Positions 23,510 through 33,216 of a stretch of DNA of 64,000 bases are shown piece by piece. Where the stretch lies: NCBI GenBank assembly GCA_951640195.1, contig OX621166.1:1542501-1606500 (forward strand), read 5' to 3'. This DNA comes from Porpolomopsis calyptriformis. Lineage: Eukaryota; Basidiomycota; Agaricomycetes; Agaricales; Hygrophoraceae. Below the pieces are notes generated by a model that saw only the letters and a program-made list of their open reading frames with translations, did no database searches and had not been told where the DNA came from. The position numbers and the translations under genes are program-made. Position 1 is the stretch's first letter. Every line of letters starts with the position of its first letter.

Positions 23510-25340
23510 TTACAAGATGGGAAAGGTCGGCCGAATGAAAGTGTGGGAGAGAGAGGACAACAACAACAACAACAAGACGCACGCGGTAGTCGGGAAGATG
23601 ATCAACAAGTGGAGCGATGGGAGCGAGGACAGGGAGGGGAAGCAGAGAGAGGAGTGACCAAAATTTTCCTCAGAGTTGCCGCAGTGGTCGAAAGACGATG
23701 AGCCCCATATAGTCTCCATGGTGTTTCTCGCAAACTCGAGTGATCCCTGCAAAGACAGCTTCCCCTGCGGGGACTCCATGATTTGAATGGCCTTGATGGC
23801 CATCGCAGTCGTAAGACCCCGATTGCCGATTTTGATACTCGACGATCCGTACTTATACATCCACCCGATCTCCCACCCACCGTCCTCGCACTGGAGAGAC
23901 AGAAGCTTCCGCATATCAACGTCATCCTCCAGCCCGACATACGCACACGTCAAAATCCGCATGGCGAGCGCTAGTGGGTCGCCCTCGGTCCCGATCAACT
24001 CCTTGACCCGCTCTTTTAGAAGGGGCTCGAGGAGTTGCTGAAGCTCAGAACTATCGGAGAAGCGTAGGAGACGCCCGAGGAAGAACAGGAAGCACTCGGG
24101 CGTCGTGTAGTATCGCGTGCCGTCTAGGTACGCCCGATACAACAGTACGTCGTGGACCCATTGGAGAGTACGATAGAGCTCTGCACCCCTTCCGTATGCG
24201 TAGAATAGTGTTAGGATGTTCACGCATACTACTGGGTCGAATCGGGGCCGATTACGGTCGAAGTAAGTCTAACAGATGTCTGCTGAATATATGAGGGAAT
24301 AGAAAAGAAACTGTGGCTGACTTGAATAATCCCTTCATCATTTACGTATTCTAGCATTTCGTCGAGGATAGGAAATATACGGTCTTCGTTTGAAGTCGTA
24401 ATGGTTAACCCTAACGAGGTCGTGTCAAGATCGAAGGGGAACTCCTCCGTTGTGAACAATGGTTTCCCTGGAAAGTATTTAAGCCGTTGACCATCCGGAA
24501 AAATCAAAAGCTCCCTACCTTGAAAAAAGTTCCAATTTCGAGAATGCTGGACGAAGTCCACGAGATTCCTTGTTGTCGAAGAAGTCAACGGTATGTAACT
24601 AGTCATCCACAAACCCAAACCTACCGATTATTCGTCATCTCGAGAAGGAGAAGCTGGGCAAAGTTCTCCTTTAACGTGGTGCCATTGCTTGTAAGTGAAT
24701 GGTGGTGGCCGGCATGGCGGTTAAGGAACTCTTGGCCTCGCCTGACGGGATCACCAGTGAGGTTACGAAGGGATCGCATGACGAGCTCAAGATCGTCAAA
24801 AACGATACCATGGAAACCGAGCGAGCGAGCGGAGATGACGTTTTCCAATTTGTCGTCCACGAAAATAGTTCGCTGAGGGTCGAGGTTCGCCTCGGAAATC
24901 ACTTGTCTGTAGAACTCCAAGTTTGGTTTGCGTTCGCCGGCAGCACAAGATGTGAAGACCTGATCGAATATCGACCAGTCCGCAGGTTTCGTGCGAAGGA
25001 CTTCATAATCGGGAAAAGAGATGTTGGACATGGCAAAGACGCGAAGCTGGTTTTTCGACTGGTGCTTGAGCTCGCGAATGAGAGAGATTATTTTCTCGTT
25101 GCACCGCAACGAGTCGCGAGCTTGCTGGAATGCATTATTGATCTCTTCAGGACGTATCCTGAACTGGGTCCCAATTCGCAAGTAGCAAACTTCTTGAGAG
25201 ATGAGACCGCGCTCATATTCGAACCAAGTAGGTGTGGAAAGGATTTGCCGAAGGGACCGAGAAGAGATGCTGGTCTTGGTTTCGGATGACCATGAGAAGA
25301 GCACGTCACCAATGTCGAAGATGATGGTCGTATATTTCAT
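23510..25340 (-). CDS. HAD-domain class II terpene cyclase (drimane/albicanol-synthase type)
   Basis: Two fused parts. Residues about 1-235 are a haloacid-dehalogenase fold: TTIIFDIGDVLFSW (motif I with a G in the general-acid position), FAMSNIS (motif II), GERKPNLEFY (motif III Lys) and TIFVDDKLENV (motif IV). The second part is a cyclase domain with FDLDTTSLGL, the DxDTTS acid motif that protonates farnesyl diphosphate, and the blocks DPVVCVNILTLFYAYGRG, QCEDGGWEIGW and GNRGLTTAMAIKAI. This layout is that of fungal AstC-type enzymes making drimanyl or albicanyl diphosphate, and I recall close relatives in wood-decay basidiomycetes. Introns lie at the domain junction, after FFQ and after GIIQ. 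The open C-terminus runs into a poly-Leu stretch from a GTT/TTG repeat and may be a missed intron. An upstream frame lacks an ATG, so 25340 is the start. Product unknown. Confidence 0.87.
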
Positions 25341-26078
25341 GAAGCGACAGATGTATATACAAGGGGGAAAAGGGGGGGGGGGGAGTGGTGACAGAGAGAG
25401 CAAGGAAACGGACCTTAAATTAATAACAGGAAGGATTTGTGTGAAGATGCCTGGTTGCCGATCCGATCAGCTTTCATCACGAGGAGAGAGAGAGAAGCTA
25501 AAACAGAATGAGCATGATTCTGAAGAAAAAATGAGGGAGGCATGTCAAGGCACAGAACACGGCGCGACTTACCTCACATCCCGTCGGCTAGCTCAATTCA
25601 ATGCTTATCTGAAATCTTATTAGGTGAATGTGTTGCAAACAAGCGAGCCGATTGAATGAGTTATTTGCCATGCCTCGTTTCCCTCGATCAGTGGAGGGAG
25701 AGGGGGGGTCATCCTTATCCATGAGCAGCAAGGCGCCAATTTTGAATGCTTAAAAATACATCCTTTGCCGACGATTAGTCCTTCCACGTGCCAAGTAACC
25801 GAGCTTTCGCGGACTGTAAAGCGAGAGTCAGATGGCCGTCCTAATATTGCAATGCTAGAATGTAAGGAACGAAGCTCAAGGCCAAAATGGATGACCGAGT
25901 TTGCAAATTATCTGTAACCATTCCCTGGGGGCGAGCTCGTAGGACGTTGGTCCAATCCGGCATCGTGGCGTTTGATGCCATCAGGGCTGCCCGCAGAACA
26001 TATCAAGGTTAAATCTCCGCCTCATATTTTCTGAACTCTAATTCAGCATTATCAACACATCACCACAACTTCATTATC
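25341..26078. other. Divergent promoter region, terpene cyclase / uS12
   Basis: Contains the G-rich tract described separately, GA-repeats near 25485, and a CACGTG at about 25787. No convincing gene is present; open frames here overlap nothing conserved. Confidence 0.5.
25363..25383 (+). repeat. G5-A4-G12 tract in the cyclase leader
   Basis: A run of 5 G, 4 A and 12 G lies 23-43 bases upstream of the cyclase ATG. The cyclase messenger would carry the C-rich strand, and the plus strand could fold into a G-quadruplex. Its length is likely to vary between strains. Confidence 0.6.
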
Positions 26079-26729
26079 ATGGGCTGTAAGTCGTCCGGAA
26101 TGAGTCGCTACTTCAACTGACATTCACCAACGTAGCGAACAAACCTCGAGGGCTTCACGCCGCGCGCAAGCTTCGCACCGACCGCCGGGTAAATCGCTGG
26201 GTCAGTATCTTGTCCGTACTTCAAAGTGGTATGCCTCATCTCCTCTTCCAAACTTAACAGGCAGATAAAGCGTACAAGAAACGTGCTCTCGGCAACATTT
26301 ACAAGACCTCTCCAACAGGAGGCTCATCGCACGCCAAGGGGATCGTTCTCGAAAAAGTGGGTGTAGAAGCAAAACAGCCCAACTCGGCCATTCGCAAGTG
26401 CGTCCGCGTGCAACTAATTAAAAACGGCAAGAAGGTGGTTGCATTTGTACCCGTACGTGTCCTTGAACACTTTCTCCCTATCATACATGACCTTACCCCC
26501 CACCTCAGAATGACGGTTGCTTGAACTTTGTGGATGAAAATGATGAAGTCCTCATCTCGGGCTTTGGTCGACGCGGGAAGGCGAAAGGTGATATTCCCGG
26601 AGTCCGATTCAAAGTGGTCAAGGTTTCAGGCGTAGGTTTACTCGCGCTTTGGAAAGAGAAGAAGGCACGTGGAAACACGCTTACCCGACTAGGCACTAAC
26701 TTTCAACACAGGAAAAGCCAAGGTCATAG
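26079..26729 (+). CDS. RPS23: 40S ribosomal protein uS12 (S23)
   Basis: Decoding-centre protein of the small subunit. The frame starts [20 protein letters not shown] and contains [20 protein letters not shown], then [19 protein letters not shown] (the loop whose Pro is hydroxylated in the family), [18 protein letters not shown] and [16 protein letters not shown]; about 145 residues, the normal length. The first exon is only 7 bases (26079-26085). Other introns begin at GTCAGT after NRW and GTACGT after FVP. The last intron (26665-26711) must start with GC: only then does KEKK join EKPRS and the stop at 26727. Reading through gives an extra, non-conserved tail. Confidence 0.97.
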
Positions 26730-26877
26730 AACACTCTGCATTGGTTCACCTTGTATTGCAGTCACGATCTATCCCAAAACCAATGCAAAAGCCTTTCATT
26801 CTTCCATTCCAAGTCGTTTCGTCAGTCGTTAACCCTGGCGCAACCAATGTTAGGCAGCAAGTTTTTATCTCGGGCGT

Positions 26878-29044
26878 TCATATCAAAACACCCTGCCCCG
26901 CCAAATATTTCTTCAGATCCCCAAGTAGTTCTAATTGCTCTTCCAATGTCAGCCCACTGACAATAGTCTGCAATATTGAGCCAACCGTGACGTGGTTTTC
27001 TCGAATTAGACTGCTGTAGTAAACGTAAGTGAAGACACCCATCAGAAACCTATGTTCGTTTAAGCCGTGGTGGCAAGTCCCTTGAAGCTGGCTTGAAAAA
27101 AAGACGTACTGGCAATCCATGCGGTCCGTCATCCCGCCATGACCAGGGATACTGTGTCCGAAGTCTTTGATGTTGAATGCGCGCTTGAAGCCGGAGGCGA
27201 AGAATCCGCCGAAAGGTGCAACAAGCGAAGCAAAGCAAGACATGAACAGCAGGTGCAATTGGTAAGGCGCATAAGGAATAGTTGTGATCGGGCGCGCAAA
27301 CTGATCATCGAACAAATAAGGATTAGTCTCATATCCGAGAAATCGGCTACAGACCGCGGCAGATAGGAACAAGGAAAGTGGGGTCCATATCTCCCACTCT
27401 CTCCAAACGAAGATTGGATTAGGTTTGCAATGTGTCGAACTCCAAGCGCTGACGCCTAAATCGTGCACCGGACATATCATGTAATCGTACCGCATAAAGC
27501 AAGTACCCCACACGATGCCGAATACAATGGTGCTCCAGAACGCACCCACGAATCCTTCGACCGTTTTTTTCGGGGAAAGCTTGATCAGTGGCGTCCGGCC
27601 AGTGGTGATGCCCCAAATATAAGCGAATACATCGTTACAAATCACCAGAGAAGCAGGAACCCAGAACCAGATAAGGCCTTCCAGTATGTTGTTCACTATG
27701 AAATGGCTAGAGTGTTGTTCGTCAGAGAATGGATTGGATAACTCGGCCACAAACTCACCTTGAGACAACCACAAGCAATAAGCTCATGTGGACCCAACAA
27801 AAAAGACCAAATTGCTGTTTCAGGTAACCTTTCTTCAGCGACATCACGAAACCGACAAACCCGATCGTATATAACGTGAAGCTGATGATGCGATGGTTGG
27901 TTGCAAAGGGAAGCAACTGAGCATCAGCGAAAACCACATGCTAATGGGGGTGCGATTAGACGGAGGTCTCGTAGCTGTCCAACGAATACAAGAACCTTGA
28001 AATAATAAATGATACTCTCGCCGTATAAGAAATAATTTGTGACGGCAAAGAAGTACCAATTGAGTGTCTTCCTCCACGGGTCTTTCCCTTTCGATTCATC
28101 AGTTGATTCGGGCTTGGACGACCTGAGAGAGAAGAGCGCTGTGACTTCACGGTAAACCAAGGTTTGACAGACGATGACGAGAAGGACCATGTATGCATGC
28201 CCCAAAAGCAATAAACCTGACGTGGAACAAGTCGATCATCAAAACGTGTTGAATATAAAAAATTCGGGGCTGAACACAACTTACCAATGAATCCGCCGAT
28301 CATGATGAATGTCCATAGCGTTCGCGTGACAACATTCCTTCTCTTTTGCTCTTTGAGTTTCTCAGACTCGTGAGCATCGGTAATAACTGCCGTCTCCCGG
28401 CCTGTCGGTTGGTTTCGCTCCATGACAGTTTTGTACTGCTTCCCTGGTGGGCTGCGCAGGGGATCCCCCAAAACAATAGGCTTTTCTGCTGAATGTACCG
28501 TTGGTGGAGACGTAACAGCGTCTTCTGTTCGGGATATTTGCACTCCATTCGACGGTAGTGATTCAGGCGATCGACTCCTGCCGTCCATTGGAAGGGCCAT
28601 CAAGGGTTGGTGAGGAGGGACAAGGTTAGTGTTCTTGGCCGAGTCAACCGAATGGTGACTTGGTGGGGGAAGCGGTGGTTGCGAAGATATACCAGACTGC
28701 AACGGAGTCTCGGTATGTAGAGGCTCAGTGCGCTGTGCTTTTGTGGTGCTTTTTTGTTGCTTCCTTTCCAGCCGTGAAGTTTTCGATGTTTTCTTTTGAC
28801 CTAAGGTTCGAGGTTTCGCATGAACCTCCCTAGAAACGATTAGAATTCTCAGGAAATAGGGCTACCACCGGAAAAACTTACTCTTCATGGGGTGCCTCGG
28901 CGACAGGGTCATGCTCACTTTCCTCTCCCGAGTCTACAGCAAGGGCCTAGGACGTTCCAGTCAGTCATATTGCCTCAAATGGTTCACAGCCAGAAGACTT
29001 ACTTCAAATGTGGTGCGAGACGCGAAGGAATGCCCCGTGCTCAT
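26878..29044 (-). CDS. CDS1: CDP-diacylglycerol synthase (phosphatidate cytidylyltransferase)
   Basis: Makes CDP-diacylglycerol from phosphatidate and CTP in the ER membrane. This is the entry to phosphatidylinositol and other phospholipids. The family signature is complete: SGFKRAFNIKDFGHSIPG followed by HGGMTDRMD (conserved Lys, Asp, His and Asp residues). Several membrane segments are visible: TLWTFIMIGGFIG, LLLLGHAYMVLLVIVCQTLV, IISFTLYTIGFVGFVMSL, GLIWFWVPASLVICNDVFAY and LFMSCFASLVAPFGGFF, and SPKKTVEGFVGAFWST is typical. The N-terminal 170 residues are disordered and basic, spread over three exons. The start Met (MSTGHSFASRTTFE, 29044) joins through two introns. The C-terminal exon ends LLGDLKKYLAGQGVLI. 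TOP1 lies 213 bases upstream on the same strand. Confidence 0.95.
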
Positions 29045-29257
29045 GGTGCAAGGCAAGACTCGCGTGTTATTCTCAATTCTTATGTAACCAATATGTCAAG
29101 ATGCGATCGAAAGTCTCTGCCCTCGTCTTGCCCAATACTTCGTTGGATATTGATAAATACACGGATCTATTCTAAAGACCATTGTAAAATGGGTTCAGGC
29201 GGTGTTTCCGCAGCGATGGGAGGTTCGAGTCTGTCTAATTGGAATGCAAACTTGAGG

Positions 29258-32200
29258 TCAAAATTTCCAATCCGCGTCAACTTCCATAGCCCAAGGAACT
29301 GCGGAAAGTAGGTCAGAATGCGTCCAACGGCTTCGTGTGAGACGTACATTTAACGAGCAGCGTCTTTGAGAATATCTTTTCGATGGGAACATCATGTATT
29401 TTACACCAAGACGCAGTAATTCTGAAAAATAAATGTGTGAGTGAACATCAGCCAACGAGCCGGGTGAGACTCACCGAGGGTCCAAATAATTGATTTTACT
29501 ATTGGGACAATTAATATAATTAAGTTCCAAGTGAAAAGACTTACCTTGTGCTCAGCGCAATTTCCTTGCCAGCATCCCTGTCGTCTATTTGCAACTTGAA
29601 AGCATTGATCTTCTCAGTCAGCTTGTCAATGCCCCCCACGATCTTTTCCGCAGCTCTCTCCCTCTTCAACGTCGCCTTTCTAGTGCCCCTCTCTTTTGCC
29701 AGTCTCTCAAACTCCGCCTCTATGTCCTCTATCTTCTCTTGCAAAACCTTGTCCTTCTGAGGACTCTTACCCTCCTCTATCAATTTTTCATTGTCTTTTG
29801 CGAATTTTTTCTCAGCTTTTTCGATCTCTTTGGCCTTGAGTTGTTCCTCGTGACTTTCAATAAATTCCTCGTCTAGATCCGACTCATCGTCTGCGTATTT
29901 CTTCTTCTTCTTGTATGCTGGATCCATGTTGAATAGCACGTGTCGAAGCTTCATGCGGTCGTACTTGAGGCTTAGGAGCTGTGACCCAAAGACTGATCAG
30001 TTGGAAGGCTTGAATGGGTTCACCAAATACCAGCGTACTCGGGTTCTCATTTTTTCCATGGATTGATCGTGAGTTTTTGGGACCGTCCGTTGATGATTGC
30101 ACAGAACAGCCACCATCCGATTGGCTTGGTTGTAAGAGTTGAGTTTTTCTTGCAGAGTGGCGTTCTTAAGCTGCTTTTCGTCAAGTTGGTCCTGAAAGGT
30201 GATCGATGCGTTGTAAGTACGGAAGACTTTTGCGGTGAGACCCTTCATGTATGAAGCCAGGTGCTTATTCAGAGAGCCCGTCTGTTCGTCACGGTCAATA
30301 TGAAAAATGTGCAACTGCTCTAGCAAACCTCACATTTACGCGGTCGAACAATGCATCGTCGTCATTCTTGTTCTCTTTGAATATCCGAATGTTCTTGAAA
30401 ATCTGAGGTTCGACTGGCACGCGGTTATAGTATCGGATCGAGTCTTTACCCAAGAAGTCAAATATGATGAAATTGGGTGCCTCCAAGGTGACGTGCTCGC
30501 AGCGCAATGAACAGCAACCGACAGTGTCTGCTTCATCCTCGCCTTTCTCGTTACCAGCTCGGAGTGCCAATCTATCAATGAAATACATCGCAGTTGCCCG
30601 TTGACGGTCAGCCATGACTTTGGATTTCAATTGGTCGTTATAGTCGCATCGTATTCGATCGATGTGATCCTACGCAAATTGATAGAGTGAGCTCACTGAA
30701 AATTATATTCAAACAAACCGACTTTGAGTTCACGGGCTTTCTCGAATTTCATCTTGTCGCTCTGCCCTTTGAGACAACTTCCAGCCGCCAAGAATACGTA
30801 TTTGTGAGCACCGTTCACATTTTCGGTCCAAGTGGCAAGCCATGTAACGGTATTGTCGTGTTGAACATTCTTCCAATTACCTGGCATATTAGGGATGGGG
30901 ATTGTCGCTCCTTCCCCAATGTTTAAAATGATATCTTCAGGGCGTACACGAAACTGATGAACATCTGTTAATTAATTTGGGTTGACCGAAATGTGTCTTG
31001 ACATTCTCGAACCTTGAGGGCTCCTTTTTTGGGGTGATCACCGCGACCTCTAAACAACCCTGGGGGTTCAACCCTGAAATTGCCAACTTTTTCTTTGTGG
31101 CCGTCCATGAAGCAAGTTGTGTACTTGAGTTCCACTGCGTCCTTGGCTTTCTTGAGCTCCTTCTTTTCAGCACTTGACAAAGCCTTCTTCTTGGCCTTCT
31201 CGGCTTCGAAATATTCGTACATAGGGCGGAAGTCACAAAGATCGAAGCTCGATATGACCGAGCCATCAAGCTATGAATGGTCGGACATCAGTGTGGGTAT
31301 AAACCCAATAGAACTGCAACCAACCGGTGGGTGTTGCTTGAGGACCTTTTTCCAGTCATCAAAGAAGTTCTTGTTGAAAATGGCGTCTTGGGCATGGGGT
31401 GTCTCCAGCATTGCAGCATAGAATCCGGCTACTTCTTCCGACTCCGGCGGGAGATGGACGGGTTTGCCTTGAGAAAAATATTACGCCAGGTTTGAAGGAT
31501 GGTGCAAGGAAGTTGAGTACCTTTGTACTTCATTTTGACATCAGATGGTAGAGGTTCGTATGGAGGGGGAAAAAAGACGCCATTGTGCTCGAGTGTCTGC
31601 CATTTCACTGTATCGTCACCGTTTATAGTTTGTTCCACCCACCACTTGTACACTTCCTCGGCTTCTTCGTCTTCCTTTTTCTTTCCTCTGCCTTTCTTTG
31701 GGCTGCCGTTCGCCTCCTCCTTTTTGACTTTCTTCGATTGAGAATTCACGGACCCAGTCGGTTCCTCCTTGGTCCGTTTTTTCTTTGTCGGTGGCTTGTC
31801 CTCCTCAGACGATCGTTCGCTAGCGTCACTTTCTAATTTGGGCAAACGCTTTCGTCTGGCCGCGACAGATTGTGCCGCGTTGTTGCTCTTGTTAACGACA
31901 GAGACGGCACCATCATCCTCTTCTCTCTTGACCCTCTTTTTGGGTAGAGACTTTGTCTGACGTGTCCGAGATGCTGGCTTCTTCTTGACTTTATGATCGT
32001 CCTCGCTGTCGCTGGGCTCGGACAACTTGCGCTTGCCGTTTCGGGCCCCATTCACAGCTGAGGTGGAGGTCTGGGTGTCTTTAGAATCAGCGGTAAGGAC
32101 GGGTTTAACTGGTTTGGCAGGTGAAGAGGCGAGCGGAGTATCGTCGTCACTGGATGACTCTGCATACACAGGCCTCTTGCGCTTGGGTATCCGAACATTA

Positions 32201-32310
32201 GGGGTCGCAGACTCAGATTTAGTCGCGAGCTGGTGTGGTGAATGAAACTCGTATACAAATAGATATAAGAAACTAGCACGCACAGGGATATTATCGTCGT
32301 CTTCACTCAT
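29258..32310 (-). CDS. TOP1: DNA topoisomerase I (type IB)
   Basis: Nuclear enzyme that relaxes supercoils by nicking one strand. The N-terminus ([16 protein letters not shown]) leads into about 200 residues of Lys/Glu/Ser-rich disorder with nuclear signals ([33 protein letters not shown]). The core follows: [78 protein letters not shown], then linker helices rich in Lys/Glu (29541-29954). The C-terminal part, split by small introns, gives [10 protein letters not shown] with the active-site Tyr, then [20 protein letters not shown] and [14 protein letters not shown] before the stop at 29258-29260. An ATG at 32310 is used; upstream frames open only with GTG. Confidence 0.96.
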
Positions 32311-32646
32311 AGAGCGTTCCTCGTAATTCCCGTTCCCACACCGAATCACCATAGTGACCTGGCTGTTGTTGATATTTGGACAAGATAGCAAGTTTGGGTT
32401 TGAGGAGATGGCCACGTCACCCGATGGCGGCTAGGGTCAGGGAGATGCGCTCAAGTGAGATGGCTAGTGTGGGAGGGACAGAGGCGCAGCAATGGATGTC
32501 AATCTTTGATGTCTGATTTTTGTTAAGTGCGATTGAGCTTGCCCTAAACTAGGTCACGAGCTTTGCACTCATCATCGCCCGCGTCAAGGTGAGTGCAACA
32601 ACCGTCGGTAGATCTGAATACGTCTCACAGCTGTATTCCAGTTGCC
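32311..32646. other. Divergent promoter, TOP1 / NDUFB3
   Basis: Carries the TOP1 promoter and the leader of the complex I gene, which seems to contain an intron (GTGAGT near 32590 to TTCCAG just before 32643) in its untranslated part. No other gene is seen. Confidence 0.5.
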
Positions 32647-32838
32647 ATGTCCAACCTTCCGCTTTTCCGCGACCCTTGGGCCAAACGAGAGGCTTGGCGC
32701 AAACACCCGGTTTTTTCCAACCGCACGATGCTCCGCAATTTCTTTCCTGGATTTGGCATCGCGGTTGTCGCGTTCACAGCATATGTAGTTGTGGACAATA
32801 TATATGAGAACGTGGCCAAAGGAAAGAAGGGGCATTAG
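32647..32838 (+). CDS. NADH:ubiquinone oxidoreductase subunit B12 (NDUFB3)
   Basis: A 63-residue accessory subunit of mitochondrial complex I. The pattern RDPWAKREAWRKHPVF is the family hallmark, followed by a single membrane helix, FPGFGIAVVAFTAYVVVDNI, and a short Lys-rich end. It is one coding exon, with a likely intron in the leader. The frame can be extended upstream to 32593, but only without a standard start. The 32647 Met gives the normal length. Confidence 0.92.
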   Translation: MSNLPLFRDPWAKREAWRKHPVFSNRTMLRNFFPGFGIAVVAFTAYVVVDNIYENVAKGKKGH

Positions 32839-33216
32839 TCGCTGAGCTAGTGTTGACTCTTGTACGCCATCACATCGTCGTTCGTGATTGTTTCTCATTT
32901 TCAACCAGATGAAGCAACCCTTCATATTGTTCAATAGCAGGCATACGGTTGGCGATGAAAACCTACCATATTTTTCGGATGGCCGGCCACAGGTAGCGAA
33001 GTCTACCCCCGGATTGAGGTATACAAAGTTTGATGTTATCCAATAATTGTATTCCGTAAATTTCAAAAATCATTGAAAGTGAGATGAAGATAGCTGCAGG
33101 ATTGAGTGCCTACAGCATCTCGACGGGGAGAAATCCTTTTCATTTTCAATTTTGACCAGCGAGCAACGTTTCTGAAAATGGAAACACTCTGACATACATC
33201 ACAGGTTCTCGCTATC
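32839..33216. other. Intergenic, promoter of VPS8
   Basis: No gene, RNA or repeat recognised between the NDUFB3 stop and the VPS8 ATG. Confidence 0.5.

Noticed and set aside
25201..25623. Plus-strand frame opposite and upstream of the terpene cyclase
   Set aside because: It mostly mirrors the HAD domain and continues into a GA-rich promoter; no family resemblance.
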